From Prevotella sp. (GTDB lineage Bacteria; Bacteroidota; Bacteroidia; Bacteroidales; Bacteroidaceae), in assembly GCA_017458005.1 (NCBI GenBank), contig JAFTGH010000002.1, positions 1 through 64,000 of the forward strand: a stretch of DNA of 64,000 nucleotides, in the 5' to 3' direction. Positions within the stretch are counted from its first letter, which is position 1. Each line of letters starts with the position of its first letter. Shown here one piece after another: positions 56,161 to 64,000 of this stretch. The notes beneath the pieces were generated by a model. It did no database searches and had not been told where the DNA came from. It was given only the letters and a program-made list of their open reading frames with translations. Made by a program: the position numbers and the translations under genes.

Positions 56161-56399
56161 TGCCTATGTTACAGTTGAAGATAGTTTCGCCTGAGAAGAT
56201 AGAGTTTACCGGAGAGGTAGAGCGTGTCCTCGTTCCTGGTCTGCAAGGACAGTTCGAGATACTGAACAACCATGCTCCTATCATCTCCATCCTCCAGAAG
56301 GGAGTGGTGGAGTACGACAACGAGCAGTTGCCTATCTTGGGTGGCTTTGTGGAGGTCCAGAAGAACGTGGTGTCGCTCTGTATTGAGAAGACGGAATGA
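56160..56399 (+). CDS. atpC: F1 ATP synthase subunit epsilon, short form
   Basis: A 79-residue protein covering only the N-terminal beta-sandwich of epsilon (LQLKIVSPEKIEFTGEVERV, GQFEILNNHAPIIS). The C-terminal helical domain that inhibits ATP hydrolysis in E. coli (total about 138 residues) is absent. The stop overlaps the next gene by four bases. Confidence 0.93.
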
Positions 56400-56665
56400 T
56401 ACTGGAGGTCATACTCTCAGCACTGTTCTTCACGCTTTTGGGCATACTCTACGTGAAAGGCTATGATATCGTCAAGCGTCATTCGCCCGATCATCTGCCC
56501 CATTTCTATCTGATTATGGCAACGATACGTATGTTGCTCGTCGCTACGGTTATCGGGCTCTACGTATTCTTCACAGAGAATAGAGAAGACGCCATCCGAT
56601 TCGCTATTATATATATAATAATGTATATAGTGATGATGGTAGTTACACTGAAATTAAGACATTAA
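56396..56665 (+). CDS. Small membrane protein in the atp operon (AtpI/AtpR-like position)
   Basis: An 89-residue protein with three hydrophobic segments (ILEVILSALFFTLLGILYV, LIMATIRMLLVATVIGLYVF, FAIIYIIMYIVMMVV). It occupies the slot ahead of atpB where AtpI-type assembly factors are found. I cannot identify the family by motif. Spacing is tight: four-base overlap with atpC and direct abutment with atpB, so a role in c-ring or a-subunit assembly is a reasonable guess. Confidence 0.75.
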   Translation: MILEVILSALFFTLLGILYVKGYDIVKRHSPDHLPHFYLIMATIRMLLVATVIGLYVFFTENREDAIRFAIIYIIMYIVMMVVTLKLRH

Positions 56666-57727
56666 ATGAATATAATGAATCACACGAAACGACTGCTTTG
56701 CATGGCGCTGTTGCTGTGGGCAATGATACCTGCGATGAAGGCAGAGGACTTCTCGGCGAAGGAGGTGGTGCTTGAGCATATCAAGGACTCACACGACTGG
56801 CATGTCACCGACTATGGTGACGGGAAGTCGCTGGTGATCCCTCTGCCCGTCATCGTGAAGAGTTCTACGGGATGGCATGTGTTCTGCTCCTCTGAGTTTG
56901 AGCATCATGCTGATGCCGACGGACTCCGTCAGGGACCTCACGGACTCGCCATTGCCACAGAGGGTGACCATGCAGGCAAGATTGTCGAGAACGGAGAGCC
57001 CGTGCTCGACCTGTCGATCACCAAGACCGTTGCCGTGATGTTCATCAATGTGGCTATCCTGCTTTGCTGCATTCTGCTCAGTGCCCGCTGGTACAAGAAT
57101 CGCAAGGCTTCTGATGCCGCACCTGGTGGCTTCGTCGGCTTCGTCGAGATGATGGTGATGTATGTGGTGGATGAGATCATCAAACCAGGTGTCGGCAAGG
57201 GCTATGAGAAATACGTGCCCTATCTGCTTACCTGTTTCTTCTTCATCTTCACTTGTAATGTGATGGGCTTGATACCATTCCCTCCGGGCTCAGGAAATGT
57301 GACGGGTAATATTGCCGTGACCTTCTTCCTTGCCCTCTGCACCTTTGTCATCGTGCAGTTCTCTGGTAACAAGCACTACTGGAAGGATATCTTCTGGCCG
57401 GATGTTCCCACTTGGCTGAAGGCTCCTATCCCCATCATTCCCGTCATTGAGTTTGTGGGTATCTTCACGAAGCCTTTTGCCTTGATGATCCGTCTCTTTG
57501 CCAACATGATGGCTGGTCATGCCATTGCAGTGGCAATCACCTGTATCATCTTCCTGGTGGCAAGTCAGGCTATCGCCGTCCAACTCTCCATGTCGGCACT
57601 GAGTGTGTTGATGAGCATCTTCATGATGTGCTTGGAGTGCTTGGTATGTTTCATCCAGGCAATGGTCTTCACCATGCTCTCCGCCGTCTTTATCGGACTG
57701 GCAAGAGTAGAGCCAGAGCATGAATAA
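56666..57727 (+). CDS. atpB: Fo ATP synthase subunit a, with exported N-terminal extension
   Basis: A 353-residue protein, about 100 longer than E. coli subunit a. Residues 1-27 look like a signal peptide (LLCMALLLWAMIPAMKAED) and are followed by an extra domain of about 85 residues rich in His (SEFEHHADADG). The conserved proton-channel part is intact; the essential Arg lies in FALMIRLFANMMAGH. The extension is typical of Bacteroidota and would sit in the periplasm. Confidence 0.95.
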   Translation: MNIMNHTKRLLCMALLLWAMIPAMKAEDFSAKEVVLEHIKDSHDWHVTDYGDGKSLVIPLPVIVKSSTGWHVFCSSEFEHHADADGLRQGPHGLAIATEGDHAGKIVENGEPVLDLSITKTVAVMFINVAILLCCILLSARWYKNRKASDAAPGGFVGFVEMMVMYVVDEIIKPGVGKGYEKYVPYLLTCFFFIFTCNVMGLIPFPPGSGNVTGNIAVTFFLALCTFVIVQFSGNKHYWKDIFWPDVPTWLKAPIPIIPVIEFVGIFTKPFALMIRLFANMMAGHAIAVAITCIIFLVASQAIAVQLSMSALSVLMSIFMMCLECLVCFIQAMVFTMLSAVFIGLARVEPEHE

Positions 57728-57730
57728 TTC

Positions 57731-57771
57731 TCGCAATATCGTATATCGACATATCGTATATCGCAATATCG
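57731..57771 (+). repeat. TCGCAATATCG-type intra-operon repeat (atpB-atpE gap)
   Basis: TCGCAATATCGTATATCG, then a partial mirror run ending in TCGCAATATCG again: the longest member of this family in the window. Confidence 0.65.
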
Positions 57772-57802
57772 AAAACAATTAATTAAAACAATAACAATTT
57801 AA

Positions 57803-58051
<249 letters not shown>

Positions 58052-58092
58052 TGCTTTGGTAAAAAAGAAGTAAAAGGTAAATAGTTCAGCGT

Positions 58093-58587
58093 ATGGATTT
58101 ATTGATTCCGAGTACTGGCTTGCTATTCTGGATGTCGCTGACATTCCTGGTAGTGCTGTTCATCCTCTGGAAGTTCGGCTTCCCTGTCATCACCAATATG
58201 GTGGCAGAGCGCAAGGCTTTCATTGATGACTCCCTCAGGAAGGCTCATGAGGCAAATGAGAAACTGGCCAATATACAGAAAGAAGGTGAATCCATCTTGC
58301 AGGAGGCTCGCGAGAAGCAGGCACAGATCCTTAAGGAGGCTGCCGAGACACGCGATGCCATTGTAGAGAAAGCCCAGGAGAAGGCGAGGGCAGAAGGCGC
58401 CCGCCTGTTGGATGACGCGAAAGCCGCCATCGAGCAGGAGAAGAAGGCAGCCATCGCCGATATCCGCAAGCAAGTCGCTACCCTCAGTGTTGAGATCGCC
58501 GAGAAGGTTCTCCGACAGAACCTCCAAGGTGACAAGGCACAGATGGATTTGATTGACCGTATGCTGGATGATGTGTCTGCTAACTAA
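58093..58587 (+). CDS. atpF: Fo ATP synthase subunit b
   Basis: A 164-residue peripheral-stalk subunit. An N-terminal membrane helix (GLLFWMSLTFLVVLFILWKF) is followed by a long charged, Ala/Glu/Lys-rich coiled coil. Only one b gene is present, so the stalk is a homodimer. Confidence 0.95.
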   Translation: MDLLIPSTGLLFWMSLTFLVVLFILWKFGFPVITNMVAERKAFIDDSLRKAHEANEKLANIQKEGESILQEAREKQAQILKEAAETRDAIVEKAQEKARAEGARLLDDAKAAIEQEKKAAIADIRKQVATLSVEIAEKVLRQNLQGDKAQMDLIDRMLDDVSAN

Positions 58588-58602
58588 AACGGGAGTCTGC
58601 GT

Positions 58603-59139
58603 ATGGATATCGGAGTAATATCTGTAAGATATGCGAGGGCACTACTGAAGAGTGCCACCGACCAGAAACTCGAAGCCCAGGTCTATCAGGAGATGATGAC
58701 CCTCGCCAAGAGTTATCTGGAGGTGCCTCAGTTGCGCCAGACGATAGACAATCCCATGCTCTCGAAGGACAAGAAGGAGAAACTGCTGCTGACTGCCGTG
58801 GGCGAGAAGCCCAGTGCGCTGGTGAACAGTTTCATCCGACTGGTTCTGAAGGAAGACCGTGAGAACGTGATCCAGTTCATGGCGAACAGTTATGTCACGC
58901 TCTACCGCAAGCAGAAGAACGTCATCCGTGGAAAACTGACCACCGCGGCTCGTGTGTCGGCTCAGACTGAGCAGAAGATGCGCCAGATGGTGGAAAGCAA
59001 GACTAATGGAACTGTGGAGTTTGAGACGGAGGTTAACCCCGATATCATCGGTGGCTTCATCCTCGAATACGACACCTACCGTATGGATGCCAGTGTCAAG
59101 ACCAAACTCAACAACATTCTCAACACCTTGAAAAAGTAA
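58603..59139 (+). CDS. atpH: F1 ATP synthase subunit delta
   Basis: A 178-residue subunit linking F1 to the b stalk (VRYARALLKSATDQ at the start; GGFILEYDTYRMDASVKTKL near the end is the family signature). It starts 15 bases after atpF. Confidence 0.95.
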   Translation: MDIGVISVRYARALLKSATDQKLEAQVYQEMMTLAKSYLEVPQLRQTIDNPMLSKDKKEKLLLTAVGEKPSALVNSFIRLVLKEDRENVIQFMANSYVTLYRKQKNVIRGKLTTAARVSAQTEQKMRQMVESKTNGTVEFETEVNPDIIGGFILEYDTYRMDASVKTKLNNILNTLKK

Positions 59140-59166
59140 AAAGGTAAAAAAGCAAAAGAGTAAATT

Positions 59167-60753
59167 ATGTCAGATAAAATTAAACCAAGCGAAGTATCCC
59201 AGGTGCTGCTCGACCAATTGCAGGGAATCTCCAGTGAGGAGAAATTCGACGAGGTAGGTACCGTGCTCACCGTCAGCGATGGTGTGGCACGTATCTATGG
59301 CTTGCGCAATGCCGAGGCTAACGAGTTGCTGGAGTTCGAGAACGGAACGATGGCTATCGTGATGAACCTGGAGGAAGACAATGTCGGTTGCGTGCTCCTT
59401 GGTCCTACGGCAGGTATCAAGGAGGGACAGGTGGTGAAGCGCACCAAGCGTATCGCCTCTATCCGTGTCAATGACAACATGCTCGGACGTGTCATCAACC
59501 CACTGGGACAGGCTGTCGATGGAATGGGGGATATCGACCTCACCGACTCCTTCGAGATGCCGCTCGACCGTAAGGCTCCTGGTGTGATCTATCGTCAGCC
59601 CGTGAAGGAGCCGTTGCAGACGGGTCTGAAGGCTATCGACTCGATGATTCCTATCGGTCGTGGACAGCGTGAGTTGATTATCGGTGACCGCCAGACGGGT
59701 AAGACGGCTATTGCTGTCGACACCATCATCAACCAGAAGAGTTTCTATGAGGCTGGCAAGCCCGTGTACTGTATCTATGTTGCTATCGGTCAGAAAGCCT
59801 CTACCGTTGCCACGTTGGTACAGACCCTGAAGGAGCATGGTGCCATGCCATATACTATCGTCGTTGCCGCTACGGCTGCCGATCCTGCCGCTATGCAGTA
59901 TTACGCTCCGTTCGCAGGCGCCGCCATCGGTGAGTATTTCCGTGACCGTGGTCTGCCCGCCCTCGTCGTTTATGACGACCTGTCGAAGCAGGCCGTCGCC
60001 TATCGTGAGGTGTCACTGATCCTGCGTCGTCCTTCTGGACGTGAGGCATATCCTGGTGATGTGTTCTACCTGCACTCTCGTCTGTTGGAGCGTGCGGCTA
60101 AGATGAACGAGCAGCAGGAGGTTGCCGAGCAGATGAACGACCTGCCAGAGTGCATGAAGGGACACGTGAAGGGTGGTGGCTCTTTGACGGCATTGCCTAT
60201 CATCGAGACACAGGCAGGTGACGTGTCGGCATATATCCCGACCAATGTGATCTCTATCACCGACGGTCAGATATTCTTGGAGTCCGACCTCTTCAATCAG
60301 GGCTTCCGTCCCGCCATCAACGTGGGTATCTCTGTATCCCGTGTAGGTGGCTCGGCACAAATCAAGTCCATGAAGAAAGTGGCTGGTACCTTGAAGATCG
60401 ACCAGGCTCAGTATCGTGAGTTGGAGGCGTTCTCTAAGTTCTCCAGTGATATGGATGCCGTGACGGCGATGACCCTCGACCGTGGTCGTAAGAATAACCA
60501 GTTGCTCATCCAGCCCCAGTACAGCCCAATGCCTGTCGGCGAGCAAGTCGCCATCCTGTATTGTGGTGTGCACGGTCTGATGCGTGAGGTACCTATTGAT
60601 AAGGTCCGTGAGTGCCAGACTTCCTTCCTTGACAAGTTGCGCTCGTCAGCCCCAGAGGTTATCGAGACCTTGGCGGCAGGTAAGATCGACGACGAGACGA
60701 CTGACAAGATCGAGCAGGTGATGTCTGATATTGCAGGAACCTATAAAGCCTGA
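59167..60753 (+). CDS. atpA: F1 ATP synthase subunit alpha
   Basis: A 528-residue non-catalytic nucleotide-binding subunit. P-loop [13 protein letters not shown], the [20 protein letters not shown] segment and SISVxR-type [15 protein letters not shown] signature are present. atpG follows after six bases. Confidence 0.98.
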   Translation: MSDKIKPSEVSQVLLDQLQGISSEEKFDEVGTVLTVSDGVARIYGLRNAEANELLEFENGTMAIVMNLEEDNVGCVLLGPTAGIKEGQVVKRTKRIASIRVNDNMLGRVINPLGQAVDGMGDIDLTDSFEMPLDRKAPGVIYRQPVKEPLQTGLKAIDSMIPIGRGQRELIIGDRQTGKTAIAVDTIINQKSFYEAGKPVYCIYVAIGQKASTVATLVQTLKEHGAMPYTIVVAATAADPAAMQYYAPFAGAAIGEYFRDRGLPALVVYDDLSKQAVAYREVSLILRRPSGREAYPGDVFYLHSRLLERAAKMNEQQEVAEQMNDLPECMKGHVKGGGSLTALPIIETQAGDVSAYIPTNVISITDGQIFLESDLFNQGFRPAINVGISVSRVGGSAQIKSMKKVAGTLKIDQAQYRELEAFSKFSSDMDAVTAMTLDRGRKNNQLLIQPQYSPMPVGEQVAILYCGVHGLMREVPIDKVRECQTSFLDKLRSSAPEVIETLAAGKIDDETTDKIEQVMSDIAGTYKA

Positions 60754-60759
60754 TAGCCT

Positions 60760-61728
60760 ATGCCGAGTCTGAAGGAAATCAAAGGACGTATTGCCAGTGT
60801 TCAGAGCACCCGTAAGATCACGAGTGCGATGAAGATGGTGGCTTCGTCAAAACTCCATCACGCCCAGGTGGCAATCCAGAACATGCTGCCTTATGAGACG
60901 ATGCTGGAGCATATCCTGAAGTCATTTCTGGCAGCGGAGGCAGAGGCACAGACCATCTTTGACCAGGAGCGTCCCGTGAAGCGTGTCGCTCTGGTCATCT
61001 TCTCCAGCAACTCATCCCTTTGCGGTGGCTTTAACGCCAACATTATCAAGTTGATGCAGCATACCGTTGATGGATTAGCGCAGGAGATAGGGCGCGACAA
61101 TATCGATATCTATCCCATCGGTCGTAAGGTGGCAGAGAAGGCGCAGAAGTTAGGTTATCAGGTCATGGGCACCTATGCTGACATGATTGACCATCCTAAC
61201 GTGCATCAGTGTATTGAGATGGCGATGGACATAGGTCGTCGCTTTGCTGAGGGCGAGATCGACAAGGTAGAACTCATCTACCACCATTTCAAGTCGGCAG
61301 GCTCACAGATTCTCACCACGAAGACATTCTTGCCCATCGACATTGAGAGCGAGTTGGAGCGTGACCATGAGCGTGACCTGACCTCGAATGTGGCGACGAA
61401 AAAGGCACAGGACTACTTGAAGAAGAACCGTCGTAAGCGCGAATACAAGGAGGATGAGACCAAGCCCCTCAACGACAACTTCATCGTGGAGCCCGATATG
61501 AATACGGTGCTCTCGCAACTGATGCCGAAACTTGCCCATTTGATGCTTTATACGGCACTGCTTGACAGCGTAGCCTCCGAGCATGCGGCACGTATGGTGG
61601 CGATGCAAACGGCAACGGATAATGCCGATGAGTTGCTACGCCAACTCAACCTGCAGTACAACAAGAGTCGCCAGCAGGCGATCACTTCTGAACTGCTCGA
61701 CATCGTTGGCGGTAGTGTCAATAACTAA
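60760..61728 (+). CDS. atpG: F1 ATP synthase subunit gamma
   Basis: A 322-residue rotor subunit, about 35 residues longer than E. coli gamma. Both conserved helical ends are clear (IKGRIASVQSTRKITSAMKM; MQTATDNADELLRQLNLQYN). The extra length lies at about 205-245 in a Lys/Arg/Asp-rich loop (KKNRRKREYKEDETK). Last gene of the operon, followed by a terminator. Confidence 0.97.
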   Translation: MPSLKEIKGRIASVQSTRKITSAMKMVASSKLHHAQVAIQNMLPYETMLEHILKSFLAAEAEAQTIFDQERPVKRVALVIFSSNSSLCGGFNANIIKLMQHTVDGLAQEIGRDNIDIYPIGRKVAEKAQKLGYQVMGTYADMIDHPNVHQCIEMAMDIGRRFAEGEIDKVELIYHHFKSAGSQILTTKTFLPIDIESELERDHERDLTSNVATKKAQDYLKKNRRKREYKEDETKPLNDNFIVEPDMNTVLSQLMPKLAHLMLYTALLDSVASEHAARMVAMQTATDNADELLRQLNLQYNKSRQQAITSELLDIVGGSVNN

Positions 61729-61734
61729 ACTATC

Positions 61735-61773
61735 AAATCCCTTGGCAACATTCCGTTTGCCAAGGGATTTTAT
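61735..61773 (+). terminator. Terminator of the atp operon
   Basis: A perfect 14-bp stem (61735-61748 with 61757-61770), 8-base loop, ending in TTTTATG. Confidence 0.9.
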
Positions 61774-61806
61774 GTTATTTTTAATCTATAAATATATTGC
61801 TTTCTC

Positions 61807-62619
61807 ATGAAAACGAAGTTTATACTTTTGAGTATGCTTTCCATCTGCATAGGTGCTTTTGCCCAAGAGGGTGACGCTCCTTTTGAGGGTGAGATCCATT
61901 ACACTAATACCGTAGCAGTGGATAAGACCATTGGAAAACTGTTTGGTGGAGCCAAAAGCGGAGAATACACCATGAAGATTGTCACCAAGGATGGCAAGGA
62001 ATATGGTGAGGAGAGTTATTCTGGCATGTACACCATCACATTGCCAGCGAAAAACGAGGTTTATATCTTCAGCAAACTCACCAAGGAAGGTTACAAGTAC
62101 CCATACTCATACTATGCTGAGAATGCGAAGAAAATCAAGGAAATGATGGGAGGCAAGATAGCCTCTACAGGGGAGCAGAAAGAGATCCAAGGCTTCACCT
62201 GCGAGCGATATAAAGGCTCTGAGCAGAACACGCAGGACATTTTCGGTGTGAAGATGGAGACCAAGCGTTCTGTGGATTATTGGGTATGCAAGCAGTTCCC
62301 TAAAGAGTGGATCGGCTCCTTGGAGATACCAGGCAAACCGTTTGACTACGAGGACTTGCAAACCATCACCCTTCCCATTTTTGGTGATGGCGTACAGGCA
62401 CAGACGGTACGTGTCTCGAAGGTTATCCCAAGAGAGGTGGACGACAAGGAGTTCGAAGTGCCCTCCGACGTGACTTTCAAGGACATGGAGGATGGTTACA
62501 GTGCTATGCGCAAACTCCAGAAAGACATACGCAAATACATGAAGAAGAACAAAATCACCGATAATGGTGTCCGCACAGAAGGAGTGGGCGACACCAAGAA
62601 TGAGGAGTGGGACTTCTAA
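61807..62619 (+). CDS. Exported DUF4412/GLPGLI-like protein of unknown function
   Basis: A 270-residue protein. The signal peptide is about 1-19 (FILLSMLSICIGAFAQ). The mature part starts FEGEIHYTNTV and contains YTMKIVTKDGKEYGEE, GFTCERYKG and VDYWVCKQFP, a layout like the lipid-binding-type DUF4412 or GLPGLI families of Bacteroidota, but I cannot decide between them. Two cysteines (in FTCER and WVCKQ) could form a disulfide. The last 40 residues are charged and probably flexible. Confidence 0.8.
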   Translation: MKTKFILLSMLSICIGAFAQEGDAPFEGEIHYTNTVAVDKTIGKLFGGAKSGEYTMKIVTKDGKEYGEESYSGMYTITLPAKNEVYIFSKLTKEGYKYPYSYYAENAKKIKEMMGGKIASTGEQKEIQGFTCERYKGSEQNTQDIFGVKMETKRSVDYWVCKQFPKEWIGSLEIPGKPFDYEDLQTITLPIFGDGVQAQTVRVSKVIPREVDDKEFEVPSDVTFKDMEDGYSAMRKLQKDIRKYMKKNKITDNGVRTEGVGDTKNEEWDF

Positions 62620-62635
62620 CATAAAGATACCGACT

Positions 62636-63883
62636 ATGAGAAAGATTATCTTGCCGATACTGTTCCTGTGTACAGTGACAACCGTACAGGCACAACGTGA
62701 CCAGAACTTCAAGTATATGCGTGGCTCGTTGTGCATGATGATGGTGGAGCACCCCACATTGTTATACAACAAGGAAGTTGAGACTGTCTTCAAGGAAATG
62801 CCTATTCCAGAGCGTTTCAACAATCATGACTTGGGGGTACGCACCATCCGTTTCTTCAACGACGATGACCAATTGAAGAACATCCAACTCTTTGGGCAGA
62901 AGCAGCAACTGGCAAAACGTCTTGTCTCTAAATGGTTTGACCGCAAAAAGGAAACGGGAGCCTTTGACACGGAACTGCTGCGAGAGCGCGGGCATTACAG
63001 TGCCACCAAGACAGATGTGCGACTGGCGGCGCTACAGCAACGGTCCACTTCGATTCTTGAGGACTTGGGCGAGAACCTGATCCACCATACCTATTGGGTG
63101 GTCAATGACATCAAGTATGTGAATCAGGGCAACTTCCTGGGCAGTGTGAAGGATGTTGCTGTGGTGGGCTCTAGTCTGATGGGAACCGCTTCCGACCTTA
63201 AGCATACTGTTACCGACAAGGGAAGCAGTCAGAGTGGCAGGGACAAGCGTAACGAGACGACAGCCAATAGCACCCTTGGCTTTATGGACAAGTTCAAGGG
63301 CTTTCGGCTGAAGGTCACCTCCTATCTCTTCCGCTTGAAATGGGATGACGAAGTCGCTAACACCTTCTATCTTAACTACTATACGGAGAACCCAGAAGAG
63401 GAGAAAGACAAGGTGCAGGGCTTCCAGGCTGACACGAACCTCTTCCAGTTGGAATATGTCGGCTCTGTGGAGAACACCAGTACCAAGATGTCCTTCGCCG
63501 GGACAAAGACAGAAGAGGACATCGTCCGTAAAGTCTGCATTCGTGCCTTGGACAAGAACCTCGCCGACTTGCAGCATGAGTTCTCCGACTTCCGCATCAA
63601 GGCGCCCCTTGTTACCACAGAGCCACTGAAGGCTTACATCGGAATGAAAGAGGATGTGACGGAGAAGTCGCGCTTTGAGGTGCTGGAGGTAATATCTGAC
63701 GAGGAGGGACGCACCACCTATAAGCGAGTTGGCGTTATCCGACCCATCAAGGGAAAGATATGGGACAACCGCTATATGGCTGATGCCGAGGGCACCGTAG
63801 AGTCACAGTTGGACGGAACCCTCTTTGAGCGAGTCTCTGGTGGCGATTTCCAACCAGGCTACCTGATCCGAGAAACCAAATAA
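62636..63883 (+). CDS. Exported protein of unknown function
   Basis: A 415-residue protein that I do not recognise. The signal peptide is about 1-20 (KIILPILFLCTVTTVQAQ). The mature part is basic-acidic mixed, with a Lys/Arg-rich N-terminal half and a low-complexity Ser/Gly/Arg segment (DKGSSQSGRDKRNETT). ATG 62636 is chosen because it gives the signal peptide; the open frame upstream overlaps the previous gene. It lies 16 bases after that gene, and a third exported protein follows, so the three may form one operon. Confidence 0.8.
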   Translation: MRKIILPILFLCTVTTVQAQRDQNFKYMRGSLCMMMVEHPTLLYNKEVETVFKEMPIPERFNNHDLGVRTIRFFNDDDQLKNIQLFGQKQQLAKRLVSKWFDRKKETGAFDTELLRERGHYSATKTDVRLAALQQRSTSILEDLGENLIHHTYWVVNDIKYVNQGNFLGSVKDVAVVGSSLMGTASDLKHTVTDKGSSQSGRDKRNETTANSTLGFMDKFKGFRLKVTSYLFRLKWDDEVANTFYLNYYTENPEEEKDKVQGFQADTNLFQLEYVGSVENTSTKMSFAGTKTEEDIVRKVCIRALDKNLADLQHEFSDFRIKAPLVTTEPLKAYIGMKEDVTEKSRFEVLEVISDEEGRTTYKRVGVIRPIKGKIWDNRYMADAEGTVESQLDGTLFERVSGGDFQPGYLIRETK

Positions 63884-63910
63884 ACGAAGAATATAAAAAC
63901 GAAAGAAGTC

Positions 63911-64000
63911 ATGCGCGCACGTACCTTATTTATATTATTATTGTCGTTCGTCAGTCTCAGGGGCATCCTTGCGGCAGATGAGGTTGACACACGTATTCCA
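63911..64000 (+). CDS. Start of another exported protein, cut by the window end
   Basis: Thirty codons are visible: ATG at 63911, then a signal peptide (LFILLLSFVSLRGILAADEV). Nothing can be said about its function. It starts 27 bases after the preceding stop. Confidence 0.7.
   Translation, partial: MRARTLFILLLSFVSLRGILAADEVDTRIP

Overview
The window comes from a member of the Bacteroidales, most probably Prevotella or a close relative. Four things point there: Bacteroidota-type promoters (TTTG, 19-21 bases, TAnnTTTG) in front of many genes, LpxC fused to FabZ, an atp operon that starts with the beta and epsilon subunits, and Prevotella-style secreted proteins whose C-termini read like type IX sorting tails. 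No phage, transposase, rRNA or CRISPR array is visible. One tRNA is present.

Left end (1-2421): a decayed duplicate of the 3' part of the neighbouring penicillin-binding protein gene, then an accessory pair (YhcG/DUF1016-type PD-(D/E)XK protein and an XRE-type HTH protein). The pair lies between the fragment and the intact gene. 2422-8946 (minus strand) is an envelope operon: lpxD, lpxC-fabZ, lpxA, miaA and a bifunctional class A PBP. An HD phosphohydrolase lies upstream, divergent from a secreted subtilase. 12501-16063 holds trmN6 facing a GH25/MORN lysozyme, nudC and kdsB. 16190-19889 is a plus-strand group of a 14-repeat MORN protein, a YhcH-family protein and glgB with a histone-like tail.

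20051-25552 reads as one unit: dapA, an AraC regulator, then a partner-switching set (TPR/SpoIIE-type phosphatase, RsbW-like kinase, STAS protein, and a membrane HATPase with no phosphoacceptor histidine). A hairpin-rich intergenic region follows. After it comes a three-gene DUF3791/DUF3990-like cassette bounded by a 35-base direct repeat, sitting in front of a 980-residue secreted protein and a small MKKTYIVP-type protein.

30358-46000 is mainly housekeeping: tRNA-Arg(ACG), htpG, map, tsaD, pncC-type gene, rpmB-rpmG-DUF4295, ftsY-rimO-HU and a membrane HU-LysM fusion, cbiB, leuB, a TPR protein, rpmA/rplU, and a minus-strand operon lon-tgt-lptF/G-rhlE. A second DNA-binding/peptidoglycan-binding fusion (HU-CCDC81, transmembrane helix, SPOR) is paired with a zinc-ribbon FHA protein at 49564-51152. 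Then come an omega-amidase-like gene, nhaD, pfkA and the full F1Fo ATP synthase operon (54634-61728). The window ends with three secreted proteins of unknown function, the last cut by the window edge.

The least explained material is the two accessory cassettes with duplicated flanks, the two HU-to-cell-wall fusions, the partner-switching set, and small intra-operon repeats of TCGCAATATCG type.
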